Numbered from the stretch's first letter, positions 1 to 8,388 are shown. The stretch: DNA of 32,415 nucleotides from DSOS01 sp035286585 (GCA_035286585.1 DATEDC010000218.1:1-32415), one strand, 5' to 3'. Program-made: numbers and translations. The notes: generated by a model from the sequence alone, not told the origin.

Positions 1-212
1 ATTTTATTCTCCTCTTTCTTTTTCTCGGTTTTTAAAATATGGAATTACAAATGCGACCTGTATATGCCATGGGGAACGAGCGCTCCCTTCGTACCTCGTG
101 GCACGCTTGGCGAATGGAGTCAATTTCTATTGCATGGCGTGGTGAAGTGATGACGATAGACGATGTAGCTCTACATATGAACGGCTCAATTTGGGCTCAT
201 AGTTCTACAACG

Positions 213-250
213 CCCTTCGACTGCACTCGCTGCGCTCGTTCCGCTCAGGG
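213..250. repeat. REP-like intergenic palindrome
   Basis: The segment opens with CCCTTCGAC and closes with CGCTCAGGG, with GC-rich CTCGCTGCGCTCG in the middle. Outer arms CCCT/AGGG are complementary. Elements of the form CCCTTCGAC..GCTCAGGG recur between genes in many environmental genomes. Only one copy is seen in this window, so the repeat status is inferred from its form. Confidence 0.4.
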
Positions 251-380
251 ATTATTCCTGGCTCCCAAATGCCCCTCCAATAATATCTATTATAGCAATT
301 TTTTTCTTCAGAGGTATCCCTCAAATGAGGTATTTCGGAGAGATGGGTGCGAACAACGCCTCTCGGAGGGACGATAAACA

Positions 381-408
381 CCCCCGTAATATTTTTTCAG
401 CACGGGGG
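381..408 (-). terminator. Probable terminator of the rpsF-foldase operon
   Basis: CCCCCGT at 381-387 pairs with ACGGGGG at 402-408 around a 14-base loop. Read on the minus strand the stem lies just beyond the foldase stop at 442 and is followed by TGTTTATCG, a weak T-rich tail. The large loop and short T tract keep confidence moderate. Confidence 0.5.
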
Positions 409-441
409 CGTTGCTTCTCTACACGGTTATCACACCTGTTT

Positions 442-1860
442 CTATTCCGACGGCGACTCTACAGTGGGCTCGGTCGGGATGGCCTGCGGGGCGGCTTGCT
501 GCTGCTGCACCTGTAAGATGAAATTCTCGATCTCGGGCGGCAGGGTGGGTTCAGCCGGGACGCGCTCCGTCCAGTACTCGCGGATCTCCACCGTCGTGCT
601 CAGGCGCAGCTCCGCCAGCCACTGCGTGAATTTCTGCTCTTTGAGCTCATCGTATTCGAACTGCGAGAGCGGGCGGTTCTCGTGACCCAGGACCTGGATA
701 ATGTGGTAGCCGAAGGTGGTTCCTACGGGCTCGCTGATCGCGCCGTTCTCCAGGGAAAAGGCCGCCTCTTCGAACTCGGCCACCATCTGGCCGCGCCCAA
801 ACCAGCCCAGGTCGCCGCCCTGGTCTTTGTTGCTCGTATCCGTGGAAAATTCGGCTGCCAGCGCAGCGAAATCCTCGCCGGCTTCCAGCCGCTGGAGCAC
901 CACTTCCGCCAGGGCGAGATCGGGCACCAGAATGTGCCGCGCCCAAACCTGCTCCTCACTGGGCTGCACATCCAGCTCGGCTAAAACGGCTTCCTGGACC
1001 TTCTGGCGATAAAGCTGCGCTTCCAGCAGGAGGCGCAGGTCGGCTTCATCCATATCGATTGCATCTTTAAAATTATTAACCGTATCTTGATAAACCTGCT
1101 GGTAGCCTTCCAGGGTGTACTCGGTGGGCGTCGCGCTGGGCTCTGGAGTCGGGGTAGCGCTGGGCGGCGGACCTTGTGTGGCGGTGGCCGTGGGAGTGCT
1201 GGTCGGCGTCAGGGTAGCGGTCGTGGTGGCCGTAACGGTGATCGTGATCACCGGCGTCGAAGTCGGCGTGGAGGTCGGCGGTAGCAAGGTGAGCTGCAGC
1301 GCCGAGAGGGTCGACGTGGGCCTGGTCTCCAGAGTGGGCTCGCTGGTAGGCGTGCCTTCTGGGAAGTAGCCCAGGGCCTCCTGGAAGGCCTTATCCACCT
1401 CTTCCCTGGTCACCGTGATGCCGCGCCGGGCAGCTTCCTGGCGGATGAGCGCCTCGTCGACCATCTGGTCGATTACCTGCTGCCCGATCAGGTTGGGCTC
1501 GAGCTGGGCCTGCACCTGGACGAGCTGCTGAGCGAAGGAAGCCTGAAGTTCCGGGCTTGACCCGAACGCCTGCAGCAGCTGGAAATTGTTCACCGCATTG
1601 CCGATCATCTGCTGGCGGAAATAGCGCGTGCGCGTCTGGAAGTCGCGCGTGCTGATTTTCTCGCTGTTAACGACAGCGACCGGCTGGCTGGCTTTGATCA
1701 CCGTCTCGCTGAGAATGCCATAGATGATCAGCCCGATCACCGAAACCAGGGTGATGATCGTTCCGATCAAGATATAGCGCCTCTGCAGGGCTTCCCGCTC
1801 CTGGCGAGCCAGGTGTTTTTTCGTAACAACAGTTTCTGGTTTACGTGGATTTTTTGCCAT
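442..1860 (-). CDS. Membrane-anchored PpiC/SurA-type peptidyl-prolyl isomerase
   Basis: A 472-residue extracytoplasmic foldase that should catalyse cis-trans isomerisation of prolyl bonds in exported proteins. A basic N-tail precedes one membrane segment (about 29-49), then a SurA-N-like helical region (60-165) and a Thr/Pro-rich low-complexity insert (about 170-250). A parvulin domain follows (about 320-412) with the signatures ARHILV, GGDLGWF and FGYHIIQV. The start was chosen at MAKNPRK because GAGGAAATCAG sits directly before it; an in-frame extension to 1926 overlaps rpsR and lacks such a site. It is the last gene of the rpsF-ssb-rpsR unit, 49 nt after rpsR. The Thr-Pro insert splits the chaperone and isomerase parts, which is unusual for SurA/PrsA. 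Family assignment is secure; the client proteins are unknown. Confidence 0.9.
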   Translation of the reverse strand: MAKNPRKPETVVTKKHLARQEREALQRRYILIGTIITLVSVIGLIIYGILSETVIKASQPVAVVNSEKISTRDFQTRTRYFRQQMIGNAVNNFQLLQAFGSSPELQASFAQQLVQVQAQLEPNLIGQQVIDQMVDEALIRQEAARRGITVTREEVDKAFQEALGYFPEGTPTSEPTLETRPTSTLSALQLTLLPPTSTPTSTPVITITVTATTTATLTPTSTPTATATQGPPPSATPTPEPSATPTEYTLEGYQQVYQDTVNNFKDAIDMDEADLRLLLEAQLYRQKVQEAVLAELDVQPSEEQVWARHILVPDLALAEVVLQRLEAGEDFAALAAEFSTDTSNKDQGGDLGWFGRGQMVAEFEEAAFSLENGAISEPVGTTFGYHIIQVLGHENRPLSQFEYDELKEQKFTQWLAELRLSTTVEIREYWTERVPAEPTLPPEIENFILQVQQQQAAPQAIPTEPTVESPSE

Positions 1861-1909
1861 CTGATTTCCTCGGTGTAGATATCCCCGCCGCCCCGCGTGG
1901 TTGTGCTGC

Positions 1910-2185
1910 CTAGCGCAGGGTCTCACCCGTGAAATGCAGGAGGGCCAGATGGCGGGCGCGCTTCACCGCGGTCGCGATCTGGCGCTGGTGCTTGGCGCAG
2001 GCGCCGGTTTGCCGCCGCGGGCGGATGTTCCCTTCCTCGGTGACGTAACGCCGGAGAAGATCCACGTTTTTATAGTCGATTACGATCGTGCGATCGGTGC
2101 AAAACTGGCAAACACGCGGCTGGGCGTAAAAGCGCCGGGTCGGTCCGCTGGATGCCGGGGATTCGTTCTCGTCATAGTTGCTCAC
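1910..2185 (-). CDS. rpsR: 30S ribosomal protein bS18
   Basis: Small-subunit protein bS18, 91 residues, which binds the platform of the 30S subunit together with bS6. The core motifs IDYKNVDLLRRYVTEEGNI and PRRQTGACAKHQRQI are intact. Cys26, Cys29, Cys63 and His66 form the zinc-ribbon set of the C+ type of S18; many bacteria carry the C- type without these residues. The start is GTG, preceded by AGGAG at an 11-base distance. It lies 29 nt after ssb in the same orientation, the classical rpsF-ssb-rpsR order. Confidence 0.97.
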   Translation of the reverse strand: MSNYDENESPASSGPTRRFYAQPRVCQFCTDRTIVIDYKNVDLLRRYVTEEGNIRPRRQTGACAKHQRQIATAVKRARHLALLHFTGETLR

Positions 2186-2214
2186 GATTTAATTCGCTCC
2201 TAAAGTAATAAAAG

Positions 2215-2610
2215 TTAGAATGGAAATTCATCTTCGTCATGGGCTGCGGCTTCGCCTTCGCTATCGTTGAGATCACGCCTTTCACCGAGCATAATCATCT
2301 CGTTGGCTATGACTTCGGTGGCGCTGTGCTTGTTGCCTTCGGCGTCGTCCCAGTGACGGGTCTGCAGCCTGCCTTCAATATAGACCTGCTGCCCCTTGGT
2401 GAGATGATTTTTGCAGATTTCAGCCAGGCTGCCCCAGGCGACGATGGTGAACCACTCGGTCTCGGTGCGCCGTTCGCCATTGGAGGTATTCCAGGAACGG
2501 CTCGTCGCCAGGCTGAAGGAGGTCACGGGCCGGCCCGATGGGGTATAGCGCATTTCGGGGTCGCGTCCCAGGCGGCCGATCAACATCACTTTATTCAATC
2601 CGCGGCTCAT
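2215..2610 (-). CDS. ssb: Single-stranded DNA-binding protein
   Basis: A 131-residue SSB that coats single-stranded DNA during replication and repair. The OB fold fills residues 1-105, with the hallmarks NKVMLIGRLGRDPEMRYTPSG, WFTIVAWGSLAEIC and GQQVYIEGRLQTR. A short acidic linker leads to the tip EDEFPF, the peptide that docks partner proteins in SSB families. The start at MSRGLNK has AGAAGGAG seven bases upstream; a longer in-frame start ten codons earlier would cover this site and was rejected. It lies between rpsF and rpsR, 45 nt after rpsF. Confidence 0.97.
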   Translation of the reverse strand: MSRGLNKVMLIGRLGRDPEMRYTPSGRPVTSFSLATSRSWNTSNGERRTETEWFTIVAWGSLAEICKNHLTKGQQVYIEGRLQTRHWDDAEGNKHSATEVIANEMIMLGERRDLNDSEGEAAAHDEDEFPF

Positions 2611-2655
2611 ACGTTGCTCCTTCTGATATGTATCCACCAAAAAAGTCGGGCGAGT

Positions 2656-2937
2656 TTAATTAGCCAGGATCAGGTAGCGTATGATAGGGTCGAGAAAGCG
2701 CAAATTACGCTCCAGCTCGCGACCAATTTGGGGGGACATTTTCATGTTCACGAGAACATAATGTCCTTCAACCTGTTTGCGAATCGGGTAGGCAAGCCGG
2801 CGCTTGCCCCACAGGTCCACCTTGGTCACCTGACCACCGGGCTCGCTGATCCAACCTTTGACCTTTTCGACCAATTCATTAAGCGCATTTTCGTCCAGGT
2901 CAGAGCGGACGATAAAGACCATTTCATATTCGCGCAT
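2656..2937 (-). CDS. rpsF: 30S ribosomal protein bS6
   Basis: Small-subunit protein bS6, 93 residues, partner of bS18 in the platform. The sequence begins MREYEMVFIVRSDLDE and carries the family motif GKRRLAYPIRKQVEGHYVLVNMK; the usual end of the fold is complete. The start has AGGAGG 12 bases upstream, a long spacing that coincides with a possible leader structure. An in-frame extension to 3033 would run through that leader and was rejected. First gene of the rpsF-ssb-rpsR-foldase unit. Confidence 0.96.
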   Translation of the reverse strand: MREYEMVFIVRSDLDENALNELVEKVKGWISEPGGQVTKVDLWGKRRLAYPIRKQVEGHYVLVNMKMSPQIGRELERNLRFLDPIIRYLILAN

Positions 2938-3051
2938 GTTGGGGGAATGCCTCCTTTCCACGGAATTACCCCTCCACTGGAGGGGATGCCCCTGAACACG
3001 GCGGGCGCCAGTCAGGAGCGGAAAGCAAGCCACGCAACCTGCGTGGCTTTG
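2938..3051 (-). promoter_or_regulatory. rpsF leader with alternative hairpins, possible S6:S18 autoregulatory element
   Basis: About 113 nt lie between the inferred transcription start and the rpsF ATG. Hairpin 1 (3029-3047) has arms GCCACGC/GCGTGGC around a five-base loop. Hairpin 2 (2969-2985) has arms CCCCTCC/GGAGGGG around three bases. The 3' arm of hairpin 2 can instead pair as GGGG(T)AAT (2965-2972) with ATTCCCC (2942-2948), enclosing a CCG triplet and the AGGAGG ribosome-binding site. Many bacteria regulate this operon by binding of the S6:S18 pair to a leader motif containing CCG. That this is the same motif is inference. Confidence 0.45.
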
Positions 3052-3057
3052 CCCGTT

Positions 3058-3066
3058 ATCTTAGCA
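3058..3066 (-). promoter_or_regulatory. Extended -10 promoter of the rpsF operon
   Basis: On the minus strand the bases read TGCTAAGAT, an extended -10 element. A weak -35 (TGTTCA) lies 17 bases further upstream. The predicted start is near 3051, just before hairpin 1 of the leader. Confidence 0.5.
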
Positions 3067-3113
3067 CAAAGTGGCTTTTTTGAACAGGGCGCAAATGGAG
3101 GTTTTCTCCCCTG

Positions 3114-3635
3114 CTAGCGAAACACTATCGGCAGGTAGATCGCCTCATCTGGCTCAGGCGTAGGCTCCGGCGGTCCGGGCGTCACCTCCGCCAGCAACCT
3201 GGAACCCCACGGGCACCATTCACAGCCCGGCAAGAATGATCCGCAGGCTTCCTCCAGGCGCGCTTCCACATTTGCGATGGTAGCGTCACAAATTTCGATA
3301 GCTCGGTCGAAGAAGGAGACTGAGCCAGGATCCAGGTGGTAGCTCCAGGGAGGATTATAGGGGGCAGGCTGCTTGACGATCCTGCCCATTACATGGCGGT
3401 TTACCTGGTTGTTCGCCAGAATGTCTCTGGCCTCGGCAATAATAGTTGGATCGGAGGATTGAAAAATGAACCTCTCTGGGTCAGGGGGGTAATCGAATTG
3501 AAAATAAGCCACTTCGGTTGCTGACGGCGACGCAGAGGGGCGAACAATTAACAGAACGCCAACCAAACCAAGCCAGAGCAACCAGATGTAGTCCCAGCCT
3601 GGCTTAGCGATTTTCTGGTTTGCCCGCGGTCCCAT
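3114..3635 (-). CDS. Small exported BP74-like domain protein
   Basis: A 173-residue protein with one N-terminal membrane segment or uncleaved signal (about 14-32). The domain at 55-150 resembles the N-terminal domain of the Dictyostelium calmodulin-binding protein BP74 and its bacterial relatives. Visible motifs are RFIFQSSDPTIIAEAR, GRIVKQPAPYNPPWSYHLDP, FFDRAIEICDATI, and FLPGCEWCPWGSRL with Cys138 and Cys141. A Pro/Glu-rich linker (153-164) ends in YLPIVFR, a tail seen at the C-terminus of many exported Chloroflexota proteins. The ATG has AGGA about nine bases upstream. It precedes rpsF on the same strand but rpsF has its own promoter. The molecular role is unknown; calmodulin binding is not expected in bacteria. 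Confidence 0.7.
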   Translation of the reverse strand: MGPRANQKIAKPGWDYIWLLWLGLVGVLLIVRPSASPSATEVAYFQFDYPPDPERFIFQSSDPTIIAEARDILANNQVNRHVMGRIVKQPAPYNPPWSYHLDPGSVSFFDRAIEICDATIANVEARLEEACGSFLPGCEWCPWGSRLLAEVTPGPPEPTPEPDEAIYLPIVFR

Positions 3636-3719
3636 CGGAATTAATCCTGCTCCGCCAGATCGATTGCCGCTTATTCATCCAACCTATCAGCCGGAGAGCG
3701 GACGACGAGCGAATTTGAG

Positions 3720-3756
3720 GGAGGGAACGGCCCCGTTGACAGGGACCACTCCCTCC
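3720..3756 (-). terminator. Long hairpin after the subtilase gene
   Basis: Minus-strand reading gives GGAGGGA-GT-GGTCCC, a seven-base loop, then GGGGCC-GT-TCCCTCC. That is a 15-pair stem counting three G-U pairs, 12 bases past the stop at 3769. There is no T run after it, so it may act as a 3' stabiliser or a factor-dependent terminator. Confidence 0.55.
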
Positions 3757-3768
3757 TGCGTATGAAAC

Positions 3769-6700
3769 TTAGAAGTCGGGCCTGTGGATCACCCGTATGG
3801 CGGCGATCAAGGGCTCCTTGAAGCTCCGTCGGGTGACGAAGCGAACGTTGAGGGAGCCATCGAGCACCATAACGTAGAAGGTGTGATCGTCGGCCGCGTT
3901 GATGCCTGCCTCAGCCGAGATGTCGTGAGCGGGCAGCACGTAGTTGCCTTCCACGATCACGTCGAACTGGCGCTGGTTGGGACCCTGGTTCTGGATCTCG
4001 GCAAAGCGCAGCTCCACCTGGTAGACGCCTGGCATCAGGTTGTCAAAGCGGTAATCAACCTGACCGCGCCGCGTCGCCTGGAAGAGCGGGTCGTCATCCG
4101 TCCCCTCGATCGCAGAACGTGTGCGGAAGGAGGTTGACTGGAACAGGTAGCCCCAACTGCCAGCCGCGTAAGCCTGGTCAGCGGACCACGTTTCGCCGAA
4201 CACGTCCATGTACTGGCTTCCGCCAGCGTTCACACCCACGAAGTAGGCCGGCACGATTAACCTGACGGGCACGCGCAACTGTGGCATACGCCCGCTGTTG
4301 GTGCCGATGATCAGCTCAGCCGTGTAGACGCCCGGGATCAACCCGGTGGTGTTGGCTGTCACCACGATCTGCTGCGAGGCGCCCGCCGCCAGCGTGCCGC
4401 TGGTTGGCTCTTCAGACAGCCAGGGCACTTCCGTGAAGTTGGGTATGCCGCTGTCGATCAGGAACACCGTGCTGGGGTCCTGGTCGATCATCCACAGGTT
4501 GCCCGCCGCGTCCATTTCCAGCCCAGCGCCATCGAAGCCGGGGCTGGGGTGCGCCAGGGTGGTGATCGTCGCGCAGGTGGTCGGGTTGAGGGCGTAGATC
4601 GTATCGGTAGCGCTGTTGGTTGCTGCCCAGACGATGCCGAAAGCCGGGTTCCAGGCCAGGCCGGAGATGTTCGGGTCAGCCGGGTTGCACTGCCCGATCA
4701 CCTGCCCCGGCACGTCCCAGGACAGGCCTTTGACGTGGTACAAGACGCCCTGGTTCCAGCCGCCGATGTAGAAAGTGTCGTCATCGGGGCGGTAGGCCAG
4801 GCCGCGCTGCGAGATGGACGCCCAGGGGAAGGCGCCAGTGATGGAAGCCTGCATGCTGCCATCGGCTGGATCCCAGCAGTAGATGCCGTTGTCGCCGCCC
4901 ACGTTGACCTGGCACATCCAGCCGCGGCCTGCGTCGTAGGCCATATCCCCTTCCCAGGTGCCGCCAAAGTTCATCGGCCAGCTCGCACCGGTCAGCGCGC
5001 CGTCCACCGTGAACTCGGTGACGCGATGGGCATTCGGCACGTCCGACAGCCAGACATCGCCGTCATAGCCGACGCCCCAGGCCAGCGCAAGGCCGGTTGG
5101 CGTCCACTGCTTGAGGATATCTCCCGGCGCTGTGGGCATCCAAACCGTCGTCCCCGAGGGGTACAGGCTCTGGGTGTTCTTGGCGTTGGGATCGAATCCC
5201 GGGGTCAGGACAGGGGCAACGCGCGGTCCGGAGAATCCGGCGGCAATCTGGCTGCCGCCCACCTCGTTGATCTCCCAGGTCATGGATATACTGCCGGTGT
5301 TGCTCAACGTCAGGTACTGCGTGCGCTGCTCGCCCATGGGTACGAGGAAGGTCAGCTCGGCCGGGGTCACCTCGCCGCGCGCCGTCATCAGGGCGAAGTC
5401 CGCGGTGTAGGTGGCATCCTCGACCGCCAGGTTGACGTCCGTCGCATCAGCAGCGTAGTTCGTCTTGCTGGCTTCGATGGTGTACTCTCCCAGGCGCAAC
5501 TGCAGGCGGTAGAAGCCATCCGCGTCGCTGGTGGTTTGCTGCACCAGGGCGCCCAGCTTGTACGCCTTGATCGTCGCTCCAGCCAGCGGCAGGCTGTCGT
5601 TGTAGTCAGTCACGACGCCCTCCACGAAGGCGGATGGCGGCAGGCGGTACAGTACGGCAAATTCGGGAAAGTCAATGTTAGCCTGGTTGAAGGAGTACTG
5701 TAGGGCGATGGTGCCGGTGGCGTTCTCGATGCCGAGGGTCGCTGAGTTGCCCCTCTCCCGCCCATCGTTGGCGATGTTGCGGTACTGGGTAAGGATGCGG
5801 CCGTTCTCGGTCAGGATGACCTCGAAGTCCAGCCGCCGGGTGGTGTCGCCGAAGAAGCGCACATTGCGCCATTCGATGACGAACATCCGGTTCGGCGCAG
5901 CCCCCAGCAGCTCGCTGCGCACGCTGGCTGAAGCATCCACGAACAGGTCGTCCCAGAAGGGGTAGATGGCCGCGTTCGGCGCCGTAGTAGCGGGGATCGA
6001 GACGTTGCTGAACGTGGTGCTGCTGGCCAGGAAGTTCATGTGTCCATTGGTCGCCAGCCAAGCGGTGTTGTAAGTGTTGCCGTAGAAGGTGAACGGGAAC
6101 GGCAGGCTGACCTGCAGCGCGGCGTCATCGCCGGTCAGCGGCAGGACAGTGCTGGCTTCGATGTACGCCGGCGTCTCGATGCGGCAGAAGTATCCGTAAG
6201 CGTCGCTGCGCTGCGGCAGAGCGAAGTTGAAGTCGGTCACATCCCCGGTCAGGTTCAGCGGCAGGGTCAGCGGGTCGTTGCAGCGTCCAGCCGTTGCCTG
6301 CACGTTATAGCTGCCTGCAGGGACGCTGGCGAAGCTGTAAAAGCCGGTCACGTCGGTGGTGGCGGGCGGGATCGGCGTGCCCAGGATGGTCACCCTGGCG
6401 TTGAGGACCGGGTTGCCGTCCGCGTCGGTGACGAAGCCCGAAACGCTGTAGGAGGGCGCCGGCACGAGGGCGAAATCTTGCACTGTTATCGTATCAGTGA
6501 TTACCTGACTGGTAGCGAATTGGCTCAGGTATCCGAACTTGCTGGCTGTGACGTCATAACTGCCTACTGAGAGCACCGGGAAGCTGTAAGCGCCGCTGGC
6601 GTTGGTGGTCGTCGTCCGGGCGATAGGCCCAACAGCCTGGATGGTGGCAGCCGAGATCGGCAGATTGGTGTTGGCATCGGTCACGTTGCCTTGCAGTGAG

Positions 6701-8145
6701 CCGGTTGCGCCGATTGGCGACTGGCTGACCGCAGCCAAAGCGTCCAGGCGGCCTTCGCCCCACACGTTGTTATCGGCTGCCGTGCCGCCGCACTGCAGGT
6801 CCGAGGTGTCGATGGCGGTCTGATCGAGCAGAGCGCGGGTGCCAGAGATATCGCCCATGAGAGCGGGAGCGGCTGACCACATCAGCGCCACCGCGGCGGC
6901 TGTGTGCGGTGAAGCCATCGAGGTCCCGCTGAAGGAGGAGTACGAGTTGGTTGGCACGCTGCTGCGGACGCTCACGCCGGGTGCGGCGATATTGGGCTTG
7001 ATCTCCCCACCGAAGGCGGATGGCCCGCGGCTGGAAAAGCCAGCGATATTGTTGTTGATATCAAACGCACCGGACGAGTAGCTCTGCACGTAATCACCAG
7101 GCGAGCCGGAGGTATTGCAGGAGGACCCGGAATTGCCGTTCGAGAAGGCGGGGAAGATGCCCGAGGCGATCCAGGCATTGACCGAGGCCTGGTACCAGGG
7201 GTCGCCGCCACCGCCGCCCCACGAGTTGTTCACCACGTGAGGCCGCAGGTCGGCTCGCGGGTTTGCCCCGCTCAAGTCGGTAGGCGCCAGCACCCATTGG
7301 GCGGAAGCCAGGAGCGCGGTTGACGAGCACGAGTTGGTCTCGCAGCCTTTCGCCATGATGTAGCGCGCTCCGGGGGCAACGCCAATCTGGTTGGCGCCGC
7401 CATCGTCACCCACCATGGTGCCCATGGTGTGCGTGCCGTGACCGTTGTTGTCACACGGAACCAGGGAGGGGTTGCCGCAAACGAGGGAGGGATCGAACCA
7501 GTTGAAATTATGGTCGAAGACCCCGCCGCCCAGGTTACCGCGGTATTGCGTCACCAGAGCCGGGTGATTGTACTGCACGCCGGTGTCGATATTGGCGACT
7601 ACAATGCCCTCGCCGCGCACGCCGAAGGTCGACCAGACCTGCGGTGCGTTGATGCGGGCGATGTTCCACTCCACTGCATCGATCTGGCCTTCTTCAGGCG
7701 CCGGGATGGGCTCGGGGAGCTCGTAGACCCAATCCGCTTTGATCTCCGCCAACGCCGGTTCCCTGCTCAGACTGTCGAGCACTTCGCTGCCGCTGGTCAC
7801 ACGTATGGCATTGATAATCCAAAACGGGGTGTAGTCCACTCCAGCTTTCTCCAGATCAGCGATCAGGCCGGTCTGGGTTTCCCGGGCAAGGGAAGTAAGC
7901 TGGTCGTACACGTACTGGCCGCGGGCGTTCCAATCGCCAATTTGGGAGGCTCCGCTCAGGTCTGCCTGCTGGTCGAACAGCGCCCAATAGGTAGCTACGC
8001 CATCGTCGGCTAAATCTGTAAGCACATCCGGGTCGATGGGCACGCTGTCTTGCTCTAATGGACTGGCGAAGGCAGAGAATGGGGATAACAGAAGTACGGT
8101 GATGAACAACAGGTTCATCGTTCGAGACAAAATACGGAGTTTCAT
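3769..8145 (-). CDS. Secreted multidomain subtilisin-like serine protease (S8)
   Basis: A 1458-residue exported endopeptidase. A signal peptide (1-28) is followed by an I9-like prodomain (about 45-150). The S8 catalytic domain spans about 165-480, with Asp187 in NIDTGVQ, His236 in NGHGTHTMG, Asn338 in the GNSG oxyanion motif and Ser409 in SGTSMASPH. Next come two carboxypeptidase-regulatory-like beta modules (about 483-560 and 567-640), a NIDO-like jelly roll (650-828), a third regulatory-like module (840-915), an Ig-like module (922-1000) and a beta-propeller-like region (about 1010-1240). A malectin-like carbohydrate-binding domain (1300-1455) is C-terminal. GGAGGAGG lies eight to ten bases before ATG. 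All catalytic residues are present, so activity is expected; the modules suggest binding to polysaccharide or cell-surface substrates. There is no C-terminal anchor. Convergent intrinsic features upstream suggest regulation (see the repeats at 8400-8447). Confidence 0.93.
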   Translation of the reverse strand: MKLRILSRTMNLLFITVLLLSPFSAFASPLEQDSVPIDPDVLTDLADDGVATYWALFDQQADLSGASQIGDWNARGQYVYDQLTSLARETQTGLIADLEKAGVDYTPFWIINAIRVTSGSEVLDSLSREPALAEIKADWVYELPEPIPAPEEGQIDAVEWNIARINAPQVWSTFGVRGEGIVVANIDTGVQYNHPALVTQYRGNLGGGVFDHNFNWFDPSLVCGNPSLVPCDNNGHGTHTMGTMVGDDGGANQIGVAPGARYIMAKGCETNSCSSTALLASAQWVLAPTDLSGANPRADLRPHVVNNSWGGGGGDPWYQASVNAWIASGIFPAFSNGNSGSSCNTSGSPGDYVQSYSSGAFDINNNIAGFSSRGPSAFGGEIKPNIAAPGVSVRSSVPTNSYSSFSGTSMASPHTAAAVALMWSAAPALMGDISGTRALLDQTAIDTSDLQCGGTAADNNVWGEGRLDALAAVSQSPIGATGSLQGNVTDANTNLPISAATIQAVGPIARTTTTNASGAYSFPVLSVGSYDVTASKFGYLSQFATSQVITDTITVQDFALVPAPSYSVSGFVTDADGNPVLNARVTILGTPIPPATTDVTGFYSFASVPAGSYNVQATAGRCNDPLTLPLNLTGDVTDFNFALPQRSDAYGYFCRIETPAYIEASTVLPLTGDDAALQVSLPFPFTFYGNTYNTAWLATNGHMNFLASSTTFSNVSIPATTAPNAAIYPFWDDLFVDASASVRSELLGAAPNRMFVIEWRNVRFFGDTTRRLDFEVILTENGRILTQYRNIANDGRERGNSATLGIENATGTIALQYSFNQANIDFPEFAVLYRLPPSAFVEGVVTDYNDSLPLAGATIKAYKLGALVQQTTSDADGFYRLQLRLGEYTIEASKTNYAADATDVNLAVEDATYTADFALMTARGEVTPAELTFLVPMGEQRTQYLTLSNTGSISMTWEINEVGGSQIAAGFSGPRVAPVLTPGFDPNAKNTQSLYPSGTTVWMPTAPGDILKQWTPTGLALAWGVGYDGDVWLSDVPNAHRVTEFTVDGALTGASWPMNFGGTWEGDMAYDAGRGWMCQVNVGGDNGIYCWDPADGSMQASITGAFPWASISQRGLAYRPDDDTFYIGGWNQGVLYHVKGLSWDVPGQVIGQCNPADPNISGLAWNPAFGIVWAATNSATDTIYALNPTTCATITTLAHPSPGFDGAGLEMDAAGNLWMIDQDPSTVFLIDSGIPNFTEVPWLSEEPTSGTLAAGASQQIVVTANTTGLIPGVYTAELIIGTNSGRMPQLRVPVRLIVPAYFVGVNAGGSQYMDVFGETWSADQAYAAGSWGYLFQSTSFRTRSAIEGTDDDPLFQATRRGQVDYRFDNLMPGVYQVELRFAEIQNQGPNQRQFDVIVEGNYVLPAHDISAEAGINAADDHTFYVMVLDGSLNVRFVTRRSFKEPLIAAIRVIHRPDF

Positions 8146-8379
8146 GCCAATTCCTCCTCCCTCAAGGGGAACTATTACACGGATAGAAATATATTCGCGC
8201 CTGGCGATCGATCTATCTTATGACCATTTTGTCTCAATCTTCAATTGGGATATTTTGTGTCGCTGATCACCTCCTCTGTACGAACTATGCAAATGGATTC
8301 GTATTGTCCAGACGAGCAAAGATCTAATGGTCGCTGTGGAGACTGAGATGATTATTGAGATGTGAACAACGAAAAGAGG

Positions 8380-8388
8380 ATTATAACA
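8380..8388 (-). promoter_or_regulatory. Second, extended -10 promoter for the subtilase
   Basis: The minus strand reads TGTTATAAT, a perfect extended -10 element (TG, one base, TATAAT). It lies 26 bp downstream of the consensus -10 at 8406-8411. The matching -35 (AATGAT) is poor, as is common for extended -10 promoters. Predicted start near 8373. Confidence 0.5.

Larger units (their letters stand above)
1..441. other. Non-coding stretch without a supported gene
   Basis: No frame here gives a recognisable protein or has a convincing ribosome-binding site. The first 35 bases are T-rich. A short dyad (GGGA..TCCC) lies near 73-88, a REP-like palindrome at 213-250, a small CCTCA-AA-TGAGG dyad near 319-330, and the terminator of the leftward operon at 381-408. 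A 112-codon open frame on the plus strand (39-377) looks like chance: its translation has no domain and no hydrophobic or repetitive pattern. Confidence 0.6.

Noticed and set aside
39..377. 112-codon open frame in the left-end gap
   Set aside because: No ribosome-binding site, no recognisable domain, and it contains the REP-like palindrome.
4549..5703. 384-codon open frame on the plus strand opposite the subtilase
   Set aside because: It is a GC-driven mirror of the subtilase reading frame, which has intact motifs and a strong ribosome-binding site.
8264..8274. GATCACCTCCT on the plus strand, like the 3' end of 16S rRNA
   Set aside because: Only 11 bases match and no other rRNA sequence is present; on the minus strand it simply resembles a Shine-Dalgarno sequence.
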